DNA from: Oscillospiraceae bacterium
GTDB lineage: Bacteria; Bacillota; Clostridia; Oscillospirales; Oscillospiraceae
Direction: 5' to 3'
NCBI GenBank assembly: GCA_017936205.1
Contig: JAGBGB010000258.1
Coordinates: forward strand, 1 to 11,958
Length of the DNA stretch: 11,958 nt
The notes beneath the pieces are model-generated. The model was not told the origin of the DNA. It ran no database searches and saw only the letters and a program-made list of their open reading frames with translations. The translations under genes were made by a program, and so were the position numbers. Every line of letters starts with the position of its first letter. Positions within the stretch are counted from its first letter, which is position 1. Below are positions 1-5,383 of the stretch, piece by piece.

Positions 1-18
1 AAAAACGAAACATTTTTC

Positions 19-43
19 ACAACCACCAATTCTTGGTGGTTGT
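19..43. other. Perfect 11-bp hairpin near the left edge
   Basis: Bases 19-29 (ACAACCACCAA) are the exact reverse complement of 33-43, with a 3-nt loop (TTC). Read on the minus strand the hairpin is followed by GAAAAATGTTTCG and a further T run, so the U-tract is displaced by about 13 nt. That makes it a poor intrinsic terminator in either direction. It directly abuts the repeat element that begins at 44 and may belong to it, or it may be a decayed terminator of a gene outside the window. The structure is certain; the function is not. Confidence 0.5.
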
Positions 44-143
44 CGGACGCGCAATGCGCGCCCCTACGCAGCGGTGAACGAAGCAGCTCGATAAATCGGA
101 ATTTTCCATTCGATCCAACGGATCGCTAAATTGGAATTTGAAG
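44..143 (+). repeat. Intergenic modular repeat, copy 1
   Basis: This copy starts with a palindromic unit at 44-68 (arms CGCGC/GCGCG, loop AAT, plus outer GG/CC pairs) ending in CCCTACG. A spacer of exactly 20 nt (69-88) follows. Next come box A at 89-105 (CGATAAATCGGAATTTT), box B at 106-118 (CCATTCGATCCAA), 5 nt, and a diverged second box A at 124-136 (CGCTAAATTGGAA), trailing into TTTGAAGGAGG. Bases 111-116 and 120-125 also form a 6-bp hairpin around AAC. The same order and spacing recur at 4991-5103 (inverted) and 5222-5294. No ORF is supported here. It resembles a REP or MITE-like non-autonomous element; the class is inferred. Confidence 0.7.
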
Positions 144-160
144 GAGGAGTGTTAGCTGCA

Positions 161-196
161 GAAAAGGCAGCAGGGGTGTGATCCTGCTGCCTTTTC
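161..196 (-). terminator. Intrinsic terminator of the glycosyltransferase-to-U32 operon
   Basis: Bases 161-174 (GAAAAGGCAGCAGG) pair perfectly with 183-196 around an 8-nt loop, giving a 14-bp stem. On the minus strand the GC-rich stem is followed by a TTTT run that pairs with the A-tract on the other side, the classic form of a bidirectional terminator. It begins 11 nt past the stop codon of the U32 gene at 208, so it most likely ends the five-gene minus-strand operon. It could equally stop transcripts entering on the plus strand. Confidence 0.88.
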
Positions 197-207
197 GGGT
201 GATTCAC

Positions 208-1431
208 TTATACATCCTTTGCCGACAGCTCTACGCTGTGGCGGAGGATGCTCATGGGGGGCACTGCCTTAGGCAGCTGCATACGGAAGAGCATTTGAGG
301 GGTTCTGGGCTGTTCCAGAGCCTTACCCTCCATATCCTCCATCATGGGAACCGTCAGAGCGAAGGGTCGCAGGTCGGGACCAACGATTTCCATTTCATCT
401 CCGGCACTGAACTTATTCCGCAGAGACAGGGTAGCAAGACCGTTCTCGTCACAGTCTGTTACGATAGCACAGACCTGCCAGTCCCGAATATATCTTGAAT
501 TGGCGAAATACTGCCCCGGCTCTCCGTAGAAGAAGCCTGTGGAATAATGGCGGTGGCTCACATGCTCCACCTCATCCCGCCAGACAGGGTCAATGGGTCT
601 GCCCGCTGCCACATCGTCGATCACATGGCGATAAGCTCCGGTGACAATGGCTGCATAGTAGGCAGATTTGGCTCTGCCCTCGATCTTAATGCAGTCCACG
701 CCCACCCTCATCAGGTCATCAATGTGGTCGATCATGCACATATCCCGTGAATTCATAATGTATGTACCCTTCTCGTCCTCGAAGACCGGGAAGTATTCCC
801 CCGGTCTCTTCTCCTCCATAAGGGCATACTGATAACGGCAAGGCTGGGCGCAAGCACCCCGATTGCTGTCTCTGCCTGTCATATAGTTAGACAGGAGGCA
901 GCGACCGGAGTAGGATACGCACATAGCTCCGTGAGCGAAGGTCTCGATCTCAAGCTCCTTGGGCGTATTCTGACGAATGGCGGCGATCTCTTCCAGATTC
1001 AGCTCTCTGGCAAGAACCACACGCTTTGCACCCAGCTCATACCATGCGGTAGCACAGTTGGCATTGGCAATGCTGACCTGCGTGGACATATGCCGCTCAC
1101 AGTGGGGTGCATACTTTTCTGCCATGCGGAAGACACCCAGATCCGCTACGATCAGGGCATCCACGCCCACCTCATTCAGCAGCTCCAAATGGGCAGGAAG
1201 TCCACCCAACTCATTGCCACGGGGCATGGTATTGACGGTCACATGGACTTTGACCCCGTGATCATGGGCGAAGCGTACCGCCTCAGGCAGCTCCTCAGGA
1301 CTAAAGTTCCCTGCAAAGGAACGCATACCGAAGCTTGTCCCTGCCAAATAGACTGCATCAGCTCCGTAGAGCACAGACATTTTCAGCCGTTCCATATCCC
1401 CTGCAGGGGCTAATAATTCAGGTATTCTCAT
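208..1431 (-). CDS. Peptidase U32 family protein, probable tRNA 5-hydroxyuridine (TrhP-type) synthesis protein
   Basis: A 407-residue U32-family protein. The N-terminus (PELLAPAGDMERLKMSVLYG) is typical of the family's TIM-barrel-like domain. The family signature ETFAHGAMCVSYSGRCLLS lies at about 163-181, followed by GACAQPCRY (192-200), NSRDMC (227-232) and the KIEGR.KS.YY block (249-259). Cys171, Cys178, Cys194 or Cys198, and Cys232 match the conserved cysteines. Family knowledge: despite the 'peptidase' name, members such as E. coli TrhP and B. subtilis TrhP1/TrhP2 (YrrN/YrrO) are needed for prephenate-dependent hydroxylation of U34 in tRNA. In Bacillus these genes sit beside the mltG homologue yrrL, as here. 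The start codon overlaps the mltG stop (ATGA at 1428-1431), implying translational coupling. Last gene of its operon. No methyltransferase partner (TrmR/YrrM) is present in the window. Family assignment is firm; the exact substrate is inferred. Confidence 0.93.
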   Translation of the reverse strand: MRIPELLAPAGDMERLKMSVLYGADAVYLAGTSFGMRSFAGNFSPEELPEAVRFAHDHGVKVHVTVNTMPRGNELGGLPAHLELLNEVGVDALIVADLGVFRMAEKYAPHCERHMSTQVSIANANCATAWYELGAKRVVLARELNLEEIAAIRQNTPKELEIETFAHGAMCVSYSGRCLLSNYMTGRDSNRGACAQPCRYQYALMEEKRPGEYFPVFEDEKGTYIMNSRDMCMIDHIDDLMRVGVDCIKIEGRAKSAYYAAIVTGAYRHVIDDVAAGRPIDPVWRDEVEHVSHRHYSTGFFYGEPGQYFANSRYIRDWQVCAIVTDCDENGLATLSLRNKFSAGDEMEIVGPDLRPFALTVPMMEDMEGKALEQPRTPQMLFRMQLPKAVPPMSILRHSVELSAKDV

Positions 1432-2951
1432 CCGTTCTGTCCCTCCAAGAAGTTCTCATGCTCGCTGGCAGTCTTGGAGAAGTAATGGAATCCTGTATCC
1501 TTGTCCAGAGCATAGTAATAGTAATTGGTATCCGTGGGATTCAGGGCTGCGGTAATGCTGTTCAGACCGGGATTGGAAATAGGTCCTGCAGGCAGTCCTG
1601 TCCGCTTATAGGTGTTATAGGGGCTGTCGATCTCCAGATCCTCATAGGTCAGAGGATGATCTACACCGCCCAGAGCATAAACCACCGTTGCGTCAATGTT
1701 CAAGTAGGGATAATCCGCAGGCTTGCACAGACGGTTATAAATCACCGATGCGATCTTGCCGCTCTCTGCTACGCCGGCAGTCTCCTTCTCGATCATGGAG
1801 GCTACGGTCATAAGCTCGTACATACCGAAGCGATGCTCCGCAATATAGGTCTCGTCATAGCCTGCAGCTGCCCAACGCTCTGCCAGCTTGGTATTCAGCA
1901 GCTCCAACTGCTCCTGTGCCTTCTCGGAGAACTTCCGCTTGAAGTTACTCAACAGCTTGTCCAACACACGATCCGGGTCATCATTCTCATAGAAATCATA
2001 GGTGTCCGGGAACAGGAAGCCCTCCAGACGGTTGGGAGAACCGTAAGGAATATCTTCAAGGAACCAGTAATCGAAGGCAAAGCGGGATGCGCAGTCCTCT
2101 AACTCCTCCACAGTGCAGACACCCTTGCTCTCCATGAGAGAGAAGATCCTTGCTGCAGTATAGCCCTCGGGAATGGTCACACGAACCGTGATCCGATTGG
2201 GGCTACGCTTTACCATGCCCCCTACAAGGGCATGGTAATCATAATTATAATAGAGAACATAGTTGCCCGGATCCATCTTATCCATGGATTCCGTAAACTG
2301 GCAATAGAGCTTAAAGAGCCAAGGGTACTTGATGACCCCCTTCTCCTTCAGCATCTGACCAATGTCCTCTACCGTGTCTCCCTCGTTGACCACAACGGTC
2401 AGAGCTTCATCGGAGCGACCGAATGCCAGCACATCCTGTGCGCATTCCCACACACCATAGCCCAAGCCGATGGAGCCCACTCCAACCAGAACCAAATAAA
2501 GCAGAACCTTCACAAAGAGAGGAACGATCCGCTTCTTCCGCTTGCTCTTAGGCTTCTTGGGGAAGGGGCCGGGATCCTCGTCCTCATAGTCATCCTCATA
2601 GTCCTCTTCCTCAAAAGCATTCGCCTCAGGCTGCCCGTATTGACCATAGGGCTCCTGTGCATACTGCTGAGAAACAGGCTCCTCCTCATAGCTGCCGTAA
2701 TCCCCGAAGGCTGTACCGAAATCCGGCTCAAAGGGCTCTTGTGCTTCCCCCTCACGGCTTGCACCGTAGGGATTCCTGCTTTGAGCTGTATCGTAAATAT
2801 AGCCCTGCGCTTCGTCCTCACCCAGCTGTGCCTTCACATCATTCAGAAGCTCATCCAGAGAAGGAGAATCCGCCAGATCAGGATCATCTCCAAAGTCAAA
2901 GAACCTCGGATTTCTGTTCTCCTCGTTCTGCCCTCTGTAATTGTTGTTCAT
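1428..2951 (-). CDS. mltG: Endolytic murein transglycosylase MltG (YceG-like)
   Basis: A 507-residue membrane-anchored lytic transglycosylase that cleaves nascent peptidoglycan strands at the membrane and so helps set glycan chain length. Residues 1-140 form a long, probably disordered, acidic cytoplasmic tail: a short helix-like SLDELLNDVK at 31-40, a Tyr/Gln-rich segment (about 60-107) and an Asp/Glu run (114-126), ending in a Lys/Arg-rich stop (132-141). One membrane segment spans about 143-166. Outside lie a LysM-like subdomain (VVVNEGDTVEDIGQMLKEKG, about 186-205) and the YceG catalytic core, with GFLFPDTYDF (311-320), SMIEKETAG (385-393, catalytic Glu388), IYNRL (404-408) and the Thr-Gly-Leu-Pro-Ala-Gly-Pro-Ile block (451-458). 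A strong AAGGAGGA site precedes the ATG. It starts 13 nt after the DJ-1 gene and overlaps the U32 gene by 4 nt. Identification is secure; the tail's function is unknown. Confidence 0.96.
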   Translation of the reverse strand: MNNNYRGQNEENRNPRFFDFGDDPDLADSPSLDELLNDVKAQLGEDEAQGYIYDTAQSRNPYGASREGEAQEPFEPDFGTAFGDYGSYEEEPVSQQYAQEPYGQYGQPEANAFEEEDYEDDYEDEDPGPFPKKPKSKRKKRIVPLFVKVLLYLVLVGVGSIGLGYGVWECAQDVLAFGRSDEALTVVVNEGDTVEDIGQMLKEKGVIKYPWLFKLYCQFTESMDKMDPGNYVLYYNYDYHALVGGMVKRSPNRITVRVTIPEGYTAARIFSLMESKGVCTVEELEDCASRFAFDYWFLEDIPYGSPNRLEGFLFPDTYDFYENDDPDRVLDKLLSNFKRKFSEKAQEQLELLNTKLAERWAAAGYDETYIAEHRFGMYELMTVASMIEKETAGVAESGKIASVIYNRLCKPADYPYLNIDATVVYALGGVDHPLTYEDLEIDSPYNTYKRTGLPAGPISNPGLNSITAALNPTDTNYYYYALDKDTGFHYFSKTASEHENFLEGQNG

Positions 2952-2964
2952 AGTCTTCCTCCTT

Positions 2965-3504
2965 TTAGGAATAAACGACCTCTGCTGCCACCTGCTTTGC
3001 TTTTTCCTCTCCCCGCAGGGCAGCGATTAGAGCAAAGCCAAATTCAAAGGCAGATCCGGCAGCTCTGCCGGTGATCACCCTTCCGTCTGTCACGCAGCCA
3101 ACCTCACACATGAGAGCCTGCCCCATCTCCTCCTCCATACCGGGATAGCAGGTGGCATTCCTCTGATCTGTGATCCCCAGCTTCGCCAGAATGGTAGGAG
3201 CTGCACAAATGGCTGCTACAGATCTACCGTCTGCATACGCCTTCTTCACTGCCTCCATGACGGTCTCACAGTTCAGAATGGACTCCACTCCACCCAAGCC
3301 ACCGGGAAGCACGATCATATCTGCCTGCTCCCACTTGGCTTCTTCTACGGTGCAGTCAGCCTTTACGGTGATCCCACGGCTGCCTAAGATCTCTGTGCCG
3401 CCGATCCCTGCAAGCTGTGTCTCTACGCCGGCACGACGGAGCAGATCACAAGGAACCACCGCTTCCATTTCTTCAAAACCGGCACCAAGTACAATATATA
3501 CCAT
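2965..3504 (-). CDS. DJ-1/PfpI family protein
   Basis: A 179-residue single-domain protein of the DJ-1/ThiJ/PfpI superfamily (class I glutamine amidotransferase-like fold), cytoplasmic, no signal peptide. The nucleophile elbow is AAICAAP with Cys100. The acidic partner of the DJ-1 active site is Glu14 in GFEEME, equivalent to Glu18 of human DJ-1. The glycine-rich ADMIVLPGGLGG (61-72) and C-terminal GRAAGSAFEFGFALI (146-160) blocks are typical. Members are reported as chaperones, glyoxalases or protein/nucleotide deglycases; the sequence does not say which applies. Only 2 nt separate it from the upstream kinase gene, and a GGAGGAA site lies inside the end of that gene, so the two are co-translated. 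Family assignment is strong; the biochemical role is open. Confidence 0.93.
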   Translation of the reverse strand: MVYIVLGAGFEEMEAVVPCDLLRRAGVETQLAGIGGTEILGSRGITVKADCTVEEAKWEQADMIVLPGGLGGVESILNCETVMEAVKKAYADGRSVAAICAAPTILAKLGITDQRNATCYPGMEEEMGQALMCEVGCVTDGRVITGRAAGSAFEFGFALIAALRGEEKAKQVAAEVVYS

Positions 3505-3506
3505 CC

Positions 3507-4175
3507 TTATTCCTCCAAACAGCTCTGTACCAGAGCAAAGATCTCATTGTGAATATCTTCAATGGAACGCATTTTCCCATCCTTGGCACAGCGGATGATG
3601 TTCCAGCCGTAAAATTCCGCTGCCTCTAAGCCGGTGCTTCTGCACAGCCGCAAATAATCCATATGCCGCTCATGGATGTCCGCATTCGTATTTGTTGCAG
3701 CCTCACGCTTTCGCATAAGCTGTCCTGTGAGCTCTGTGGGAACATCTAAGTATATGACGAGATCCGGCTGAGGAAGTTCCATCTTCCCGTACTCAAAGTC
3801 ATATAGCCAGCGGAAAAATGCCCCTCGTTCCTCCTCCGACACCTTAGAGCCCTGATGGACTGCGTTGGAGGTGGTATAACGGTCGGACAGCATAATGCCG
3901 CCCTCCTTATAATAGCTGCCCCAAACCTTCTGGTAGGCTGCATAGCGATCCACCGCATAGAAGGTGGAAGCTGCATAGGCATTGACATCCGAAGGACGGG
4001 AACCAAACTCTCCCCCTAAATACATACGGATCAGTGCAGAAGAGGGCTCGGAATACTGTGGGAACACCATAGTGCGGAATTCCTTCCCGATGGCCTGCAG
4101 ACGCTTGGTCAGCAGAGCGAACTGGGTGGACTTCCCGGAACCGTCTGTTCCTTCGAATACGATCAGCTTTCCCAT
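3507..4175 (-). CDS. Thymidylate kinase family protein (divergent dTMP kinase)
   Basis: A 222-residue P-loop nucleoside monophosphate kinase of the thymidylate kinase superfamily, expected to phosphorylate dTMP (or a related deoxynucleotide) with ATP in the cytoplasm. Visible motifs are the P-loop GTDGSGKST (9-17), the DRY motif (98-100) with TSNAVHQGSK after it, and a LID-like segment MRKREAATNTNADIHER (154-170). The usual substrate-binding REPGG(T) motif is absent; PSSALIRMYLGGEFG (about 44-58) occupies its place, which puts this in a divergent branch common in Clostridia (from memory, unverified). Third Pfam-type clue: IYLDVP (141-146), the strand before the LID. It starts 5 nt after the glycosyltransferase stop with AAGGGG as ribosome site, and ends 2 nt before the DJ-1 gene. 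Kinase family is certain; dTMP as substrate is likely but not proven, so no symbol is given. Confidence 0.87.
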   Translation of the reverse strand: MGKLIVFEGTDGSGKSTQFALLTKRLQAIGKEFRTMVFPQYSEPSSALIRMYLGGEFGSRPSDVNAYAASTFYAVDRYAAYQKVWGSYYKEGGIMLSDRYTTSNAVHQGSKVSEEERGAFFRWLYDFEYGKMELPQPDLVIYLDVPTELTGQLMRKREAATNTNADIHERHMDYLRLCRSTGLEAAEFYGWNIIRCAKDGKMRSIEDIHNEIFALVQSCLEE

Positions 4176-4180
4176 ATATC

Positions 4181-4900
4181 TTACCCCTTCATTCGTTTTT
4201 TCAGTGCTGCGAAGATAAATTTTGGCAGGCGCAGCATCCGCTTAAAGCGGCGAGGCTCCTTGATCAGTCGGTAGAGCCATTCCAATTGCAGACGGATCAT
4301 CCATTGAGGGGCTCTCTTCACTGTACCTGCGATCCCATCCAACGTACCGCCCAAGCCACACATGAGCTTTACGCCCAGAGCCTTCTGATGCTTCTGCATG
4401 AAGTGCTCCTGCTTGGGAGCTCCCAAACATACAAAGAGTGCATCTGCCTGTGCTTCATTGATCTTTACAACTACTTCCTTCTCATCAGTAAAGTAACCGT
4501 CAGACATACCACAGATGATCAGATCGGGATTCTGCTGCAGCATTTTCTCCGCAGCCAACTCTGCCACACCGGGCTTACTGCCCAGCAGATACAGACGAGT
4601 GCCCAGCTCAGCCATAATGGGCAGCAGATTCTGAGCAAACTCGATCCCTGCAACCTTTTGCTTCAGAGGGGTCTTCAGGAGCTTGGCTCCCAGAACCACG
4701 CCTGCCCCGTCGGGCAGTACAAGATCCGCACCGTTGAGCAGATCACGGAAGCTCTCATCATGGAGTGCCTCATATGCCATCTCCGCATTGGGAGTCACAC
4801 AGTAGCAGGTCTTGTGCCCTGTCAGGATCTCTCGTCCCTTCTCCAGAGCCTCCTCCATGGTCACATTATCATATAGTACGCCTAAAACATCAGTCTTCAT
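4181..4900 (-). CDS. WecG/TagA/CpsF family glycosyltransferase
   Basis: A 239-residue GT26-family enzyme. Characterised relatives (TagA of Gram-positives, WecG of enterics) move N-acetylmannosamine or its uronate from UDP-sugar to GlcNAc-diphospho-undecaprenol, an early step in wall teichoic acid or common-antigen synthesis at the inner membrane face. Key motifs are TPNAEM (36-41, Thr36) and LPDGAG (62-67, Asp64), equivalent to the TagA active-site Thr and Asp, plus LGAPKQE (159-165) and GGTLD (184-188). The basic amphipathic C-terminus (about 208-239, EWLYRLIKEPRRFKRML then KKRMK) matches the membrane-docking appendage. An in-frame ATG at 4960 would add 20 residues, but it lies on the promoter -35 box; the ATG at 4900 has GGAGAGG 7 nt upstream and fits the family N-terminus. 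First gene of the operon. Exact donor sugar is unknown. Confidence 0.92.
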   Translation of the reverse strand: MKTDVLGVLYDNVTMEEALEKGREILTGHKTCYCVTPNAEMAYEALHDESFRDLLNGADLVLPDGAGVVLGAKLLKTPLKQKVAGIEFAQNLLPIMAELGTRLYLLGSKPGVAELAAEKMLQQNPDLIICGMSDGYFTDEKEVVVKINEAQADALFVCLGAPKQEHFMQKHQKALGVKLMCGLGGTLDGIAGTVKRAPQWMIRLQLEWLYRLIKEPRRFKRMLRLPKFIFAALKKRMKG

Positions 4901-4907
4901 GCGTATA

Positions 4908-4914
4908 CCTCTCC
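4908..4914 (-). promoter_or_regulatory. Ribosome binding site that fixes the glycosyltransferase start
   Basis: GGAGAGG on the minus strand, 7 nt before the ATG at 4900. It favours this start over the upstream in-frame ATG at 4960, which lies on the promoter itself. Confidence 0.85.
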
Positions 4915-4931
4915 AGTTTATAGTTTTAATT

Positions 4932-4960
4932 ATTTTATCACAGGTATCCAAAAATAGCAA
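4932..4960 (-). promoter_or_regulatory. Sigma-A type promoter of the glycosyltransferase-to-U32 operon
   Basis: On the minus strand TTGCTA (-35, 4955-4960) lies exactly 17 nt from TAAAAT (-10, 4932-4937). TGA precedes the -10, giving an extended -10 (TGnTAAAAT). The predicted start near 4925 leaves a leader of about 25 nt before the ATG at 4900. It is the only good promoter seen upstream of the five-gene operon. Confidence 0.78.
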
Positions 4961-4990
4961 GTACGGAATTCTTCTCCCCTGCTTCTCCCT

Positions 4991-5103
4991 CTCCGATTTA
5001 TGGCGACCTTGGATCGAATGGATAATTGAAAACGAAAAATGTAAAATTCCGATCGCACAGCCTGCCGTACGACACCGTAGGGAACGGCCTGCGTGCCGTT
5101 CCG
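4991..5103 (-). repeat. Intergenic modular repeat, copy 2 (inverted)
   Basis: Read on the minus strand this copy begins with the hairpin unit at 5103-5076 (arms GGAACGGC/GCCGTTCC, 8 bp perfect, 6-nt loop) ending in CCCTACG. Exactly 20 nt follow (5075-5056). Then come box A as CGATCGGAATTTT (5055-5043, lacking 4 nt relative to copy 1), 21 extra nt, box B CCATTCGATCCAA (5021-5009, identical to copy 1), 5 nt, and CCATAAATCGGAG (5003-4991) as the second box A. It ends about 30 nt upstream of the -35 box of the glycosyltransferase promoter. Its hairpin unit matches that of copy 3 at 27 of 28 positions in inverted orientation. The 4961-5334 stretch otherwise shows no gene. Confidence 0.7.
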
Positions 5104-5221
5104 GGAACTATCCTAATTCATGCAAGTTAACAATGATAGTAAATAGGTGAAAATATTGGAAACATAAAAAGTTTTGCGGTTCATTTCTTCTAAAATTGCA
5201 CCTGCGAATTTCTACACCTTA

Positions 5222-5294
5222 CGGAACGGCACACAGGCCGTTCCCTACGAACAAATAGGATAGATATAGCGATAAATCGGAACTTGAAAAGGGG
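5222..5294 (+). repeat. Intergenic modular repeat, copy 3 (short form)
   Basis: The hairpin unit at 5222-5249 has arms GGAACGGC (5223-5230) and GCCGTTCC (5237-5244) around ACACAG and ends in CCCTACG. A 20-nt spacer (5250-5269) follows, then CGATAAATCGGAA (5270-5282), identical to the 13 nt at 89-101. The trailing ACTTGAAAAGGGG resembles what follows the second box A of copy 1, and box B is missing. This fits a deletion between the two A boxes. Copies 2 and 3 face opposite ways, with 118 nt of AT-rich, featureless sequence (5104-5221) between their hairpins. Confidence 0.68.
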
Positions 5295-5328
5295 TAGTAA
5301 GGAACAAAGGCGTACGGCAGTGGGTCAT

Positions 5329-5370
5329 AAAAAGGTGCTGTCCTTCTTGCACTTTGTAGAAGGACAGCAC
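5329..5370 (-). terminator. Intrinsic terminator of the ftsH-mscS operon
   Basis: Bases 5335-5347 and 5358-5370 form a perfect 13-bp stem (GTGCTGTCCTTCT and its complement) with a 10-nt loop. On the minus strand the stem is followed by CTTTTTATGA. It lies 13 nt past the mscS stop codon at 5384. A T-rich run on the plus-strand side (5381-5391) means it may also work in the other direction. Confidence 0.92.
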
Positions 5371-5383
5371 TACATGTATGTTT

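Noticed and set aside
1335..2102. A 255-codon plus-strand open frame opposite mltG and the U32 gene
   Set aside because: Antisense to two confidently identified genes; the hydrophobic translation is a by-product of the codon bias on the other strand.
2232..3074. A 280-codon plus-strand open frame opposite mltG
   Set aside because: Shadow of the acidic and Tyr-rich mltG tail; low complexity (Ile/Leu-rich) and crosses two real gene boundaries.
4901..4960. Upstream start that would add 20 residues to the glycosyltransferase
   Set aside because: That ATG overlaps the -35 box of the promoter, so it would not be transcribed; the ATG at 4900 has a good ribosome site and matches the family N-terminus.
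4812..5150. A 112-codon plus-strand open frame reaching into the intergenic region
   Set aside because: It starts inside the antisense of the glycosyltransferase gene and its second half translates the repeat hairpin; no ribosome site or family resemblance.
5076..5249. Possible CRISPR array from repeated palindromic units
   Set aside because: Only two units in inverted, not direct, orientation with a 118-nt gap and no cas genes; they fit a REP-like family.
5062..5320. 10-bp inverted match CTGCCGTACG (5062-5071) with CGTACGGCAG (5311-5320), as terminal inverted repeats of a larger element
   Set aside because: The two copies sit at different distances from the hairpin units (4 nt versus 61 nt), there is no target duplication, and the core CGTACG is self-palindromic, so chance is the simpler explanation.
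4961..5334. Possible small RNA or riboswitch in the 374-nt gap
   Set aside because: No promoter-terminator pair of its own and no recognisable aptamer; the structure seen is accounted for by the two repeat copies.
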